Part shown: positions 18,071 through 26,617 of the stretch, piece after piece
Layout: each line of letters starts with the position of its first letter
Numbering within the stretch: the first letter of the stretch is position 1
DNA from: Chloroflexota bacterium
GTDB lineage: Bacteria > Chloroflexota > UBA6077 > JACCZL01
Direction: 5' to 3'
Assembly (NCBI GenBank): GCA_030447245.1
Contig: JAUJPG010000019.1
Span: forward strand, 12,583 to 76,582
DNA length: 64,000 bases
Made by a program: the position numbers and the translations under genes
Notes under the pieces: model-generated
Told to the model about the DNA's origin: nothing
Database searches by the model: none
What the model saw: the letters and a program-made list of their open reading frames with translations, nothing else

Positions 18071-19588
18071 TCAGTCTACCGTCTCCGCGAGCTCCAGCAC
18101 GCGGTTGGCCCGACCTCGATAGCGGCTCACGAGCGCTGCCGCGAGCAGCAGGGCAGCCAGGCCGAACAGCGCGGCCGCGCCGGGCCAGGCGAGGACCTGG
18201 AGGAAGTCGCCGCGAGTCTGGGCGAGGCTCTGGCGCAGCGCCGTCTCAAAGAGCCCGCCGAGGATCGCGCCGAGCACGGCCGGCGTGATCGGGATGCGGA
18301 GCTTGCGCAGCAAGTACCCGAGCAGGCCGAAGACAACCGCCACCCAGACGTCGAACAGGCTGTTGCGGACGCTGTAGGCGCCGACCACGCTGAACAGCAG
18401 GATCAAGTAGGTCATAAGCGCGGAGGGCACCAGCATCAGCCGAGCCCACAGACCGACCAGGGGCAAGTTCAGCACCAGCAGCACGACGTTGCCGACGTAC
18501 ATGCTGGCGATTACCGTCCAGGCAACGTCCGGGTGGTCGGAGAAGAGCAGCGGCCCGGGCTGCAGACCATAGATCGTGAAGGCCGCCAGCAGGACCGCCA
18601 CGGCGGCCGACGCAGGGATGCCGAAAGACAGCAGTGGGATGAAGTTGCCAATTGTGACCGCGTTGTTCGAGGTTTCGGCCGCGGCGACGCCCTCGATCGC
18701 GCCCTTGCCGAACTGCTCTGGGTTGCGCGCCAGACGGCGCTCCATCCCGTAGCTCAGAAAGGAGACCACGCCCGGGCTCATGCCGGGGAAGATGCCGAGC
18801 ACGAAGCCGACCAGTGACGTCCGCAGGATCGGCGCGGCGCAGCGGCGCAGATCATCTGAGCTTGGCAGGAGCCGTCCGATACGCTGGACGGCTTCGCCCA
18901 CGACCGACCGCTCGACCTGCTCGAAGACCTCGGCCAGCGCGAACAGTCCGACCACGATCGCGATGAACTCGATGCCGGCCAGCAGCTCGAACTGGCCGAA
19001 GGTGAAGCGGGGCGTGCCGAAGACCAGGTCCTGCCCGATCAATCCGGTGAAGATGCCGAGCACAGCGGCGAACAGACCCAGCAGCAGCGACGGGCCGGCC
19101 AGCGAAACGATGAAGGTCAGCGAGACGGTCATCAACCCGAGGCGCTCGGCCGGCCCGAGGAGCAGAGCCAGCTCAGCCAGCGGCGGCGCGAAAAAGGTCA
19201 GGACGAGCAGCCCGATCGTGCCGCCCACAAAGGAGCCGATGGCGCTGATACTCAGCGCCGCGCCCGCCCGGCCCTGGCGCGCCATCGGGTAGCCGTCCAA
19301 GGCGGTCACCGCGGAGGACACCTCGCCCGGCATGTTGAGCAGGATTGCCGTGGTTGACCCGCCGTAGGCCGCCCCGTAGTAGATTGCCGCGAGAATGATG
19401 ATCGCCTCGGTCGGACCGACGAGAGCCGTGATCGGCAGGAGCAGCGCGATGCCCGAGGTCGGCCCGATGCCGGGCAGAACGCCGACCAGCGTCCCCAGCA
19501 GGCAGCCGAGGACGGCGAACAGCAGGTTCGTCGGGCTCAGGACCTGAGCAAACCCGTTCAGGAGCTGAGTGAAGACGTCACCGCCCAC
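18071..19588 (-). CDS. tctA: Tripartite tricarboxylate transporter large permease (TctA)
   Basis: The product has 505 residues and about 12 membrane segments. The family hallmarks are GVLPGIGPTSGIALLLPIT near residue 40, YYGAAYGGSTTAILLNMPGE near residue 65, and in the second half GIFPGMSPGVVSFLSYGMERR and LLSFGIPASAAVAVLL. It is the channel subunit for sodium-driven uptake of tricarboxylates. It starts with GTG immediately after the tctB stop codon, so translation is probably coupled. Confidence 0.95.
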   Translation of the reverse strand: MGGDVFTQLLNGFAQVLSPTNLLFAVLGCLLGTLVGVLPGIGPTSGIALLLPITALVGPTEAIIILAAIYYGAAYGGSTTAILLNMPGEVSSAVTALDGYPMARQGRAGAALSISAIGSFVGGTIGLLVLTFFAPPLAELALLLGPAERLGLMTVSLTFIVSLAGPSLLLGLFAAVLGIFTGLIGQDLVFGTPRFTFGQFELLAGIEFIAIVVGLFALAEVFEQVERSVVGEAVQRIGRLLPSSDDLRRCAAPILRTSLVGFVLGIFPGMSPGVVSFLSYGMERRLARNPEQFGKGAIEGVAAAETSNNAVTIGNFIPLLSFGIPASAAVAVLLAAFTIYGLQPGPLLFSDHPDVAWTVIASMYVGNVVLLVLNLPLVGLWARLMLVPSALMTYLILLFSVVGAYSVRNSLFDVWVAVVFGLLGYLLRKLRIPITPAVLGAILGGLFETALRQSLAQTRGDFLQVLAWPGAAALFGLAALLLAAALVSRYRGRANRVLELAETVD

Positions 19589-20077
19589 TTAGAGACCTCC
19601 CAGCGGTAGGTCGCTGAGCGGCCCGCGCGGCAGGCTAACCCCGAGCAAGGTGCGGAAGATGAGCGTTGCCAGCACGGCGACGGCGACCGACAGCCCGACG
19701 ACCACCCACCAGCGATAGCGTCCGAGCTGGGGGAGAACGGCCAGACCAAGAAAGAGGTTAGCGAGGAGGAAGCCGAGGCGATCGAGCAGCGCGACGTAGG
19801 CAAGGAGTGAGACGATCAAGCCGAGTAGGCGCAGTCCGCCGGCACGCCCCGGCCAGGAGGGCGGCTCACTCCGGTCGAGTCCAAGCAGCGAGCGCCCGGT
19901 CAGCAGGATCCCGACTGCCAGAGCGCACCAGCCGACGACCATCGGAAAGGCCATCGCAGATGGCCCGGAGCCGGGGATGAAGAACCGTGTGCCCCAGGAC
20001 GACCCAACCATCAGCCCGCCGAGCGCCAGGCCGGCCAGGCCGGCGTAGAAGGTCGAGGAGCGGAGACCGCGGAGCAT
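19589..20077 (-). CDS. tctB: Tripartite tricarboxylate transporter small permease (TctB)
   Basis: The 162-residue protein has four membrane segments, the size and topology of TctB. The sequence FFIPGSGPSAMAFPMVVGWCALAVGILL resembles the first loop and second helix of the family. It sits between the MmgE/PrpD gene and tctA with no gap to the latter. Sequence conservation in TctB is low, so position in the operon is the main support. Confidence 0.88.
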   Translation of the reverse strand: MLRGLRSSTFYAGLAGLALGGLMVGSSWGTRFFIPGSGPSAMAFPMVVGWCALAVGILLTGRSLLGLDRSEPPSWPGRAGGLRLLGLIVSLLAYVALLDRLGFLLANLFLGLAVLPQLGRYRWWVVVGLSVAVAVLATLIFRTLLGVSLPRGPLSDLPLGGL

Positions 20078-20167
20078 GCTGAAGCGTGATCAAAACACAG
20101 CGGCTCCTTTGGGCGCAACAGGATCTCGACCATTCCCCCAACGGCTCGAGTAAGCCGGTCGGAGCAG

Positions 20168-21532
20168 TCAGCGACTGTTTGACCGAAGCGTCTCCAACAG
20201 CTCGCCGAAGCCCGTCCGGTCGAGCCGGCTCACACGGCTTTCCACCTCCTCGACGCCCCGCTCGCTCAGCACCGCCGCCGCAAGCTCGCGGAACTTGCCG
20301 ACCAACTCGTCGCGCGAGTACGGTTGCTCGGCACCGCCGCGCGAGCTCTGAACCATGCGGGTGGTGCTCCGGCCGTCGCGCAGGGCGAGCGTCACGCGGG
20401 CCGGCTTGAGGCGCGGGACAGCTTCGTTCAGGGCAGGGTCCTCGGTCACCCGGACCCGTCGCCGAAGGTCGGCGATGCGGGGGTCACGGACGACCTCCTC
20501 GGTGAATCCGCCGTAACCTGTCTCGCCGCGGACGATCATCGCAGCGGCGGCGTGGGGTAGCGAGTACTTCGCAGCAAAGTAGTTGGGCGGATCGGCGTTC
20601 TTCATTACCGAGGCGAAGGCGAAGGTCTCCACGTCGATCCGCTCCACCTCCTCCGGTTGCGGGCGCAGCTCGGCAAGAGCCTGCTCGAGGGCATCGAGCG
20701 CGCTGTAGATCGGGTTGCAGCAGGCCCGCAGCCGGAAGTGGATCTGGGTGATCTCCCAGCGCTGCCCAAGCTCTTCGTTCAGGTTCTCGGGATCAAAACC
20801 GTCGCCAACCAGCTCGCCGAAGGCCTCTTCGATCGCGTCAGGCTGGGCCACGAAGCCGGCCAGCGCCAGCTCCGGCGCGAGCAGCCCGGCAAAGCCGCTC
20901 ATGCCACCCGCCACGTTGAGCACGGTCGCCCCGGCGACTACGTTGGTGTAGCTCGGAGTGAGGACCAGTGTGGCGCCGAGACGGATGGCCAGGCTGAGCC
21001 GTGAAGCGTCGAAGCTGCGGAGTCGAGCGGCAGCCGCGATCGCGCCCAGCATCGGCCACTGGCCGTTCTGATGTGCCAGGCGGCGCTTGGTGACCGCCCG
21101 GGCAAAACGGCCGGTGACTTCATGACCGACCACCAGGGCGGTCAGCAACTCCCGACCTGACACGGTGCGGCCGTCACCACCGAGCACCTCGGCGGTCGCC
21201 AGGATGGCCGGGAGAGCCTGAATCGCGGCCTGACCTGAGGCAAAGCGATGCACCTCGCCCAACTCGACGCTGCGCGCGGCGGTCCCATTGAGCAGCGCGG
21301 CGGTGCGGGGATCGGTGGTCGAAAAGCCGCGCGCGTAGACCGACGCGCCCGAGCCACCCTCGCAGAGCAGCCGTCCCCGGATGCTCGCAACTTCAGGATG
21401 CTGGGAGCCCACCAGGATAACCCCGAGCGTGTCGAGGAACACGAGCCTTGCCTGCTCCTGCACGGCCGCGGGAATCGACTCCCAGGTGACCCCCGCCACG
21501 AACTCCGCCAGTCGCTCAACCTGCTGTCCCAT
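20168..21532 (-). CDS. MmgE/PrpD-family protein (2-methylcitrate dehydratase-like)
   Basis: The 454-residue product carries family features: ARLVFLDTLGVILVGSQHPE near residue 30, LLNGTAARSVELGEVHRFASGQAAIQALPAILATAE near residue 85, and FRLRACCNPIYSALDALE near residue 270. PrpD members dehydrate 2-methylcitrate; others act on cis-aconitate or itaconate-like acids. Leading the tctBAC operon, it probably processes the acid that the transporter imports. The ATG at 21532 was chosen because GAGAGGAAC precedes it; upstream codons belong to an antisense IS630 relic. Confidence 0.88.
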   Translation of the reverse strand: MGQQVERLAEFVAGVTWESIPAAVQEQARLVFLDTLGVILVGSQHPEVASIRGRLLCEGGSGASVYARGFSTTDPRTAALLNGTAARSVELGEVHRFASGQAAIQALPAILATAEVLGGDGRTVSGRELLTALVVGHEVTGRFARAVTKRRLAHQNGQWPMLGAIAAAARLRSFDASRLSLAIRLGATLVLTPSYTNVVAGATVLNVAGGMSGFAGLLAPELALAGFVAQPDAIEEAFGELVGDGFDPENLNEELGQRWEITQIHFRLRACCNPIYSALDALEQALAELRPQPEEVERIDVETFAFASVMKNADPPNYFAAKYSLPHAAAAMIVRGETGYGGFTEEVVRDPRIADLRRRVRVTEDPALNEAVPRLKPARVTLALRDGRSTTRMVQSSRGGAEQPYSRDELVGKFRELAAAVLSERGVEEVESRVSRLDRTGFGELLETLRSNSR

Positions 21533-21609
21533 CGGGCGTTCCTCTCCCACTGATGTCAAACCGATCGTACACGGGGCGCGGGTGCGACCGACAGAGCCAT
21601 GGTGGGCCG

Positions 21610-21996
21610 AACGTGCGCGTCGCGCTAACTGGGCGCGGGTCGTCAAAGACGCGGTCGACGTGCACGATGCGGGCGCCGAGCGGATCTTCTTGGTGCAGGA
21701 CAACCTGAACACCCACACGCCGGCCGCGCTCTATGAGACATTCCCGCCCGCCGCGGCTTGGGGCATCACTGCGGAGCTGGAGATCCGCCACACGCTGAAT
21801 CACGGGAGCTGGCTGAACATCGCGGAGATCGAGCTGAGCACGATGAGCGGGCAGTGCCTGGGCCGGCCCATCGGTGAGCGCAAGACCCTCGAAGCTGAAG
21901 TGGCGGCCTGGGAGGCCGAGCGGAATGCCCTCGGTGGTGCGGTCAACTGGCAGTTCACGACCGAGGACGCCCGCGTGAAGCTCAAACGGCTGTACC
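21610..21996 (+). mobile_element. IS630-family transposase C-terminal relic
   Basis: The frame reads AERIFLVQDNLNTHTPAALYETFPP...HGSWLNIAEIELS...DARVKLKRLYPS, the DDE catalytic half of an IS630-type transposase (second Asp in QDN, Glu in IAEIE). The N-terminal half and the left inverted repeat are missing. It runs straight into the next IS630 copy, to which it is similar but clearly not identical. Confidence 0.85.
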
Positions 21997-22020
21997 CGTC
22001 GATTCAGGGCTGGCAGTGCA

Positions 22021-23226
22021 CTAGTAGACTGTCACACACGATCTGACGGCTATGATGCTACGTGATTGGGGAGGCATCGGTCATGACCAAGAAGCATCGA
22101 GTCGTGCTCTCGGTTGCAGAACGGGAGCAGTTGTTGGGTCGGGTTCATCGCGGCCGTGGTTCGGCGCAGGCGCTTGCGCATGCGCGGATTCTGCTCAAGG
22201 CGGACGAGGGGGCGGACGGTCCGGGGTGGAAGGACGAGCGGATTGCGACGGCCCTCGACGTCAGCGTTCCGACCGTGGAGCGGGTGCGCAAGCGGTATGC
22301 GACCGAGGGGCTTGCGGAGGCGGTGCAGCGTCGAGCATTGCGGGCCCACAAGCCGCGGAAGCTCGATGGTGCCCAGGAAGCGCAGCTCATCGCCCTCGCC
22401 GCTCGGCACCGCCCAAGGGTCGGGCGGGGTGGAGCCTGCGGTTGCTGGCCGGGCGGATGGTGGCGCTGTACGACGAGCTCGACGGGGTTTCGTACGAGAC
22501 GATCCGCGGACGCTCAAAAAAACGAGCTGAAGCCGTGGTTGAAGGCCCAATGGTGCATCCCGCCCAAGCAGAGCGGCGAGTTCGTCTGGCGGATGGAGGA
22601 CGTGCTGGATGTGTACTGCCGTCCATACGATCCTCGCGTTCCCCAAGTCTGCATGGACGAGACGAACAAGCAGCTCCTGGGGAGGTTCGGCCGCCCGAGC
22701 CGGTGCTGGGCCATCCCGCCCACATCGACAACGAGTACCGACGACTCGGCACGGCCAACCTCTTCCTGTTCTGCGAGCCGCTGCGTGGCTGGCGACAGGT
22801 GAAGGTCACCGAACGGCGAACCAAAGCCGACTGGGCGGTAGCGATCCGGGAGCTGGTCGACGTCCAGTATCCGGAGGCCGAACGGATCGTGCTGGTCATG
22901 GACAACCTCAATACCCACACTCCCGCGTCGCTTTACGAGGCCTTCGAACCGGCCGAAGCCAAGCGCCTAGCGGACAAGCTCGACATCCATCCCACCCCCA
23001 AGCATGGCAGCTGGCTCAACATCGCCGAGATCGAGTTGAGCGTCCTGGCGCGTCAGTGCCTGGACCGCCGGATCGACAGCCTCGCGACGCTCACCCACGA
23101 GGTCGCGGCCTGGCAGGCCGACCAGAACGCCAGCCAGCGTGGCGTCGACTGGCGCTTCTCCACCGCCGACGCTCGCGTCAAGCTCAAGCGCCTTTACCCA
23201 TCGCGACTAACGTGACAGTCTACTAG
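22021..23226 (+). mobile_element. IS630-family insertion sequence with perfect 15-bp ends
   Basis: CTAGTAGACTGTCAC at 22021-22035 is repeated in perfect inverted form at 23212-23226. IS630 elements insert at TA, and TA is present at both outer edges (22022-22023 and 23224-23225), giving an element of about 1.2 kb. It holds one transposase frame with indels. Its right edge coincides exactly with the beginning of the 122-bp direct repeat, so it inserted at a CTAG in that sequence. Confidence 0.85.
22083..23215 (+). pseudogene. IS630-family transposase, frameshifted
   Basis: The N-terminal helix-turn-helix (DERIATALDVSVPTVERVRKRYATEGL) is followed in a second frame by GWSLRLLAGRMVALYDELDGVSYETIRG, then back in frame by ELKPWLKAQWCIPPKQSGEFVWRMEDVLDVY and VCMDETNKQLLG (first catalytic Asp). 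After a shift near 22685 come MDNLNTHTPASLYEAF (second Asp) and IAEIELSVLARQCLDRR (Glu). Shifts near 22417 and 22518 compensate each other. The intact protein would be about 375 residues. Confidence 0.85.
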
Positions 23227-23343
23227 CTTGTCGAAGACGTACGCCTCGCAGATAAACAGGTCGGCGCCGTCGGCGACCTCGACCAACGCCTCGGTCCAGG
23301 CCGCATCGCCGGAGTAGGCCAGGAGCTTGCCATCCACTGCCAG
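23222..23343. repeat. 122-bp perfect direct repeat, left copy (fragment of the MBL gene)
   Basis: Base for base this equals 29154-29275, offset by a constant 5932. In the right copy the sequence is internal to the metallo-beta-lactamase gene; here only the fragment encoding LLAYSGDAAWTEALVEVADG...VFDKL remains. Its left end abuts IS630, and its right end joins the dlt upstream region. Confidence 0.9.
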
Positions 23344-23416
23344 GTTCCACATCCAACGGTCAAAGCGGAGGACGCTCACACGTCCTCTTTGAACGTGGAG
23401 CGTGGAGCCTGGAACC
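23343..23416. repeat. Long imperfect stem-loop at the edge of the dlt block
   Basis: GAGGACG (23368-23374) pairs with CGTCCTC (23381-23387), TCAAA with TTTGA just outside, and GGTTCCA (23343-23349) with TGGAACC (23410-23416). It starts exactly where the direct repeat ends and lies upstream of the dltC promoter. Confidence 0.5.
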
Positions 23417-23471
23417 GCGGATTCGGTAGCAACGTCCGTCCCGTTACGGGCATCACCACCACCAAACTCAC

Positions 23472-23501
23472 TTGGAGGCACTCGCAGCGGTGCCCTACAA
23501 T
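23472..23501 (+). promoter_or_regulatory. dlt operon promoter candidate TTGGAG-18-TACAAT
   Basis: TTGGAG (23472-23477) and TACAAT (23496-23501) are 18 bases apart and lie about 30 bases ahead of the dltC ATG. Confidence 0.5.
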
Positions 23502-23530
23502 CAGCGACCGCGGAGGAGCTGCCGGTTTCC

Positions 23531-23770
23531 ATGTCGACTGCCGAAAAAGTCCTGGCCATGCTGGCCGACGTCGCCGAGAGCGACGAGGTCCGGCAGGATC
23601 CGGATCTCCAACTCTACGACGGCCAGGTCCTCGATTCGCTGGCCACGGTACACCTGATGCTCGCCTTCTCGGAGGCATTTGGCATCGAGATCTCCCCCGC
23701 CGAGTTCGAACGCGAGCAGTGGGCCACGCCGCGCAAGATCGTGGCCTACATCGAGGAGCGTGTCGGGTGA
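23531..23770 (+). CDS. dltC: D-alanyl carrier protein DltC
   Basis: The 79-residue protein is an acyl-carrier-like four-helix protein. Its YDGQVLDSLATVHLML contains the DSL phosphopantetheine site (Ser36), and the C-terminus (TPRKIVAYIEERVG) is typical of DltC. It carries D-alanine as a thioester between DltA and DltB. The ATG at 23531 was chosen because upstream codons lack similarity; a GGAGGAG lies 13 bases ahead. The downstream dltD, X, A and B genes confirm the call. Confidence 0.85.
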   Translation: MSTAEKVLAMLADVAESDEVRQDPDLQLYDGQVLDSLATVHLMLAFSEAFGIEISPAEFEREQWATPRKIVAYIEERVG

Positions 23771-23780
23771 CGACCCGGCC

Positions 23781-25010
23781 ATGAGGACGGACCACCTGGC
23801 GCCCGCGCTGGTGGCCATCCTGCTGTGCGTCGCCGCCGTGGCCGCCGGACAGCAGTACGCCGTCGCGCTCGAAGAGCGGTGGATCCACCATCACGCGGCT
23901 GGGCTGTTCGACCAGAAGATCCAGGGTAGTGCGCTGCAACGGGCGGCCTTCCGACAGCCCGACTTGCTCCCGCTGTACGGCAGCTCGGAGTTGAGGATGT
24001 TTGGCCCATTCACCTCCAGCTCGATCTTTCAAAGCTTCCCGACCGGCTTCACGACGTTTCCGGTCGGCAAGGCCGGGGTCACCAGTCTGATCATGCTGCA
24101 GAAGCTGGCGGCGATTGGGCCGGAGCTGCGGGGCAAGAAAGTCGCGATCTCCCTGTCGCCGACCTTCTTCCTGCGCACGTCGGCGTTCGGGCGTTACTAC
24201 GCCGGCAACTTCTCACGCCTGCACGCCGGCGAGCTGGCGTTCAGCACGGAGCTCAGCTACAACCTGAAGGGGGCAGTTGCCAGGCGGATGCTGGCGTACC
24301 CCGCGACCTTGAAGGACGACCCCTTGCTCAGGTTCGCCCTCGAACAGCTGGTCGACGGCTCTCCGACTGGCCGCGCTCTCTACTATGCCGTCCTGCCCCT
24401 GGGCAAACTCCAGAATGTGGTCCTGCGGCTCCAGGACCACTGGGAGATGGTCGCCCACACCCACGAGCTGCAGCAGCGAGGCTTCAGTCCCGACGTGCCG
24501 CGCCAGCCGATCGGGCGCCTGGACTGGCCGTCGGTGCTGGCGCAGGCGGAGCGGGAGACGATCCAGAACCACGACAACAACCCCTTCGGATTCCACAACC
24601 AGGTCTGGCTGGATCGGGTCCGCGACGAGGTGGCGGAGCTGACCCGTAAGGGCAAGGACCCGCGCGCCGAGGAGAAATGGCTCGAGGGGTTCGCGCGGTC
24701 CAACGAATGGACCGATCTGGAGCTCACGCTGCGGATCTTGAACGAGCTCGGCGCACGGCCGCTGATCCTCAGCATCCCGTTCCAGGGGCCGTACCTCGAG
24801 TTCACCGGGGTTTCTTTCGAGGCACGCGACAAAGGGTACTATCGCCCGGTGCGCGAGTTGGCGGGATCCTACGGGATCCCACTGGTCGACTTCGCGGACC
24901 ACGACGGCGACAAGTACTTCTCGATCGATGCCGGCGGGCATCTCAGCGCGAAAGGGTGGGCCCACTATGCTCAGGCGCTCGACCGCTATTATCACGACGC
25001 TCTCCGCTAA
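23781..25010 (+). CDS. dltD: D-alanyl transfer protein DltD
   Basis: The 409-residue protein has one N-terminal membrane anchor (LAPALVAILLCVAAVAAGQQYAVAL) and an extracytoplasmic SGNH-type domain. LYGSSEL near residue 57 bears the Ser, and DAGGHLSAKGWAHYAQAL near the C-terminus bears the Asp/His pair. DltD acts outside the membrane in the last steps of D-alanine transfer to teichoic acid. It begins 11 bases after dltC. Confidence 0.9.
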   Translation: MRTDHLAPALVAILLCVAAVAAGQQYAVALEERWIHHHAAGLFDQKIQGSALQRAAFRQPDLLPLYGSSELRMFGPFTSSSIFQSFPTGFTTFPVGKAGVTSLIMLQKLAAIGPELRGKKVAISLSPTFFLRTSAFGRYYAGNFSRLHAGELAFSTELSYNLKGAVARRMLAYPATLKDDPLLRFALEQLVDGSPTGRALYYAVLPLGKLQNVVLRLQDHWEMVAHTHELQQRGFSPDVPRQPIGRLDWPSVLAQAERETIQNHDNNPFGFHNQVWLDRVRDEVAELTRKGKDPRAEEKWLEGFARSNEWTDLELTLRILNELGARPLILSIPFQGPYLEFTGVSFEARDKGYYRPVRELAGSYGIPLVDFADHDGDKYFSIDAGGHLSAKGWAHYAQALDRYYHDALR

Positions 25011-25128
25011 CCCGCGCGCGCGGGGCGTCGGCCTGACTCTATATTACCTGGCGATCATCGCCAGCCTGGTCCTGCTCTACGGTCGGGGCGACTTCTCCAC
25101 GCCCAGCTTCGTCTACCAGGGCTTCTGA
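24967..25128 (+). CDS. dltX: DltX-like small membrane protein
   Basis: This 53-residue protein has one membrane helix (LTLYYLAIIASLVLLYGRG) and ends in FSTPSFVYQGF. DltX in Firmicutes is a roughly 50-residue protein with one helix and a conserved aromatic C-terminus containing a tyrosine (FxYxxF), needed to hand D-alanine on during transfer. The match in size, topology, ending and operon position is good. The ATG at 24967 overlaps dltD by 44 bases in another frame; a later non-ATG start is possible. It is easily missed in automatic annotation. Confidence 0.8.
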   Translation: MLRRSTAIITTLSANPRARGVGLTLYYLAIIASLVLLYGRGDFSTPSFVYQGF

Positions 25129-25156
25129 CCGCTACCGGCGTTTCCCTGAGGCCGAG

Positions 25157-26617
25157 GTGGACTTGATCGACCGCGTCGATAGCTGGGGGCGGGCCGCCCC
25201 CGATCGGCCCGCCCACGTGAGCGGGGACCGCGCCCTCAGCTACGGCGAGCTGGTCCGCCGCTCGGATACCCTCGCCGCCCAGCTAGCTCGGACCTTGCCG
25301 GACGACCGGTCACCAGTGGCGCTGCTCGGCCACAAAGAGCCGGAGATGCTGATCGGCTTCCTGGGCGCCGTCAAAGCCGGGCACCCCTACATCCCGCTGG
25401 ATACCACCTTGCCCGAGCAGCGAGTCGCGCGCGTCGTGGCCATGGCGGGGGCTCGGCTCACGCTGACTCCGGAGCGGGTGGCCGCGCTGGCCGACCATCC
25501 GGAACCCCCGCCCTCCCGGCGAGTCGGACCGGCAGACCCGTACTACGTCATCTTCACCTCGGGCAGCACCGGGGAGCCGAAAGGCGTCATCATCACCCTG
25601 AACTGCCTGACGAGCTTCGTGACCTGGATGCTGGCGGAACAGGCCCCGGCGGAACAGCAGGAGACCTTCCTGAACCAGGCGCCGTTTTCCTTCGACCTGT
25701 CGGTGATGGACTTGTACCTGAGCCTGACGAGTGGCGGGACCTTGTTCAGCATCGGCGCCGAGGAGATCGCCAACCCGAAGCAGCTCTACCGCTCGCTCGC
25801 CGCCTCCGGCCTGACGACCTGGGTCTCGACGCCCTCGTTCGCCCAGATGTGCCTGGTCGAGCGCGGCCTGGACGCGGGCATGCTCCCCCAGCTGCGGCGC
25901 TTCATGTTCTGCGGTGAGACGCTGCCACCCGGGGTCGCGGCCCAGCTCCTGGACCGCTTTCCTGGGACGGAGGTCTGGAACACCTACGGGCCGACCGAGG
26001 CGACGGTGGCAACCACCTCGGTCCGTATCGATCGAGACATCCTGGCGCGGTACGCGCCGCTCCCACTTGGCTATCCGATGCCCGGTACCCAGATCCTCCT
26101 CCTGGACGAGACCGGGCGGCCGGTGGCACCCGGCGAGCGCGGCGAGATCGCGATTGCCGGGCCCAACGTCAGTCCCGGCTACCTGGGCCGACCGGACCTG
26201 ACCGAGCGGGCCTTCTTCGTCCTGGACGGTGTGCAGGCCTACCGGACGGGCGATTGGGGCCGTTTCCGCGATGGCATGCTCTTCTTCGAAGGACGGATCG
26301 ACAACCAGATCAAGCTCCGCGGCTACCGCATCGAGCTTGGGGACGTCGAGGCGAACCTGCGGGCCTTGCCGATGGTCCGGGACGCCGTGGTCCTGCCGGT
26401 GCTGCGGCAGGGCCAGCCGGACTCGCTCGCGGCGTTCGTGATCCTGGCCGAACGGTTGCCCGGCCCGGACCCGGCGGTTTCCCGCGCGCTCAGGGCCCAG
26501 TTGGCCGAGCAGCTCCCCGCCTACATGCTCCCGCGCCGGTTCTCGGTGCTGGAGAGTTTCCCGATGACCGCGAACGGCAAGGTCGACCGGCGCAAGCTGG
26601 CGGAGACGCTCGGGTGA
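25157..26617 (+). CDS. dltA: D-alanine--D-alanyl carrier protein ligase DltA
   Basis: This adenylation enzyme activates D-alanine with ATP and loads it onto DltC. The 486-residue protein shows the AMP-binding core motifs: YVIFTSGSTGEPKG (about residue 130), NTYGPTEAT (about 275), YRTGDWG (about 362), RIDNQIKLRGYRIELGDVE, and the C-terminal NGKVDRRKL with its catalytic Lys. A GTG at 25157 starts it, 28 bases after dltX. Its stop overlaps the dltB start. Confidence 0.93.
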   Translation: MDLIDRVDSWGRAAPDRPAHVSGDRALSYGELVRRSDTLAAQLARTLPDDRSPVALLGHKEPEMLIGFLGAVKAGHPYIPLDTTLPEQRVARVVAMAGARLTLTPERVAALADHPEPPPSRRVGPADPYYVIFTSGSTGEPKGVIITLNCLTSFVTWMLAEQAPAEQQETFLNQAPFSFDLSVMDLYLSLTSGGTLFSIGAEEIANPKQLYRSLAASGLTTWVSTPSFAQMCLVERGLDAGMLPQLRRFMFCGETLPPGVAAQLLDRFPGTEVWNTYGPTEATVATTSVRIDRDILARYAPLPLGYPMPGTQILLLDETGRPVAPGERGEIAIAGPNVSPGYLGRPDLTERAFFVLDGVQAYRTGDWGRFRDGMLFFEGRIDNQIKLRGYRIELGDVEANLRALPMVRDAVVLPVLRQGQPDSLAAFVILAERLPGPDPAVSRALRAQLAEQLPAYMLPRRFSVLESFPMTANGKVDRRKLAETLG

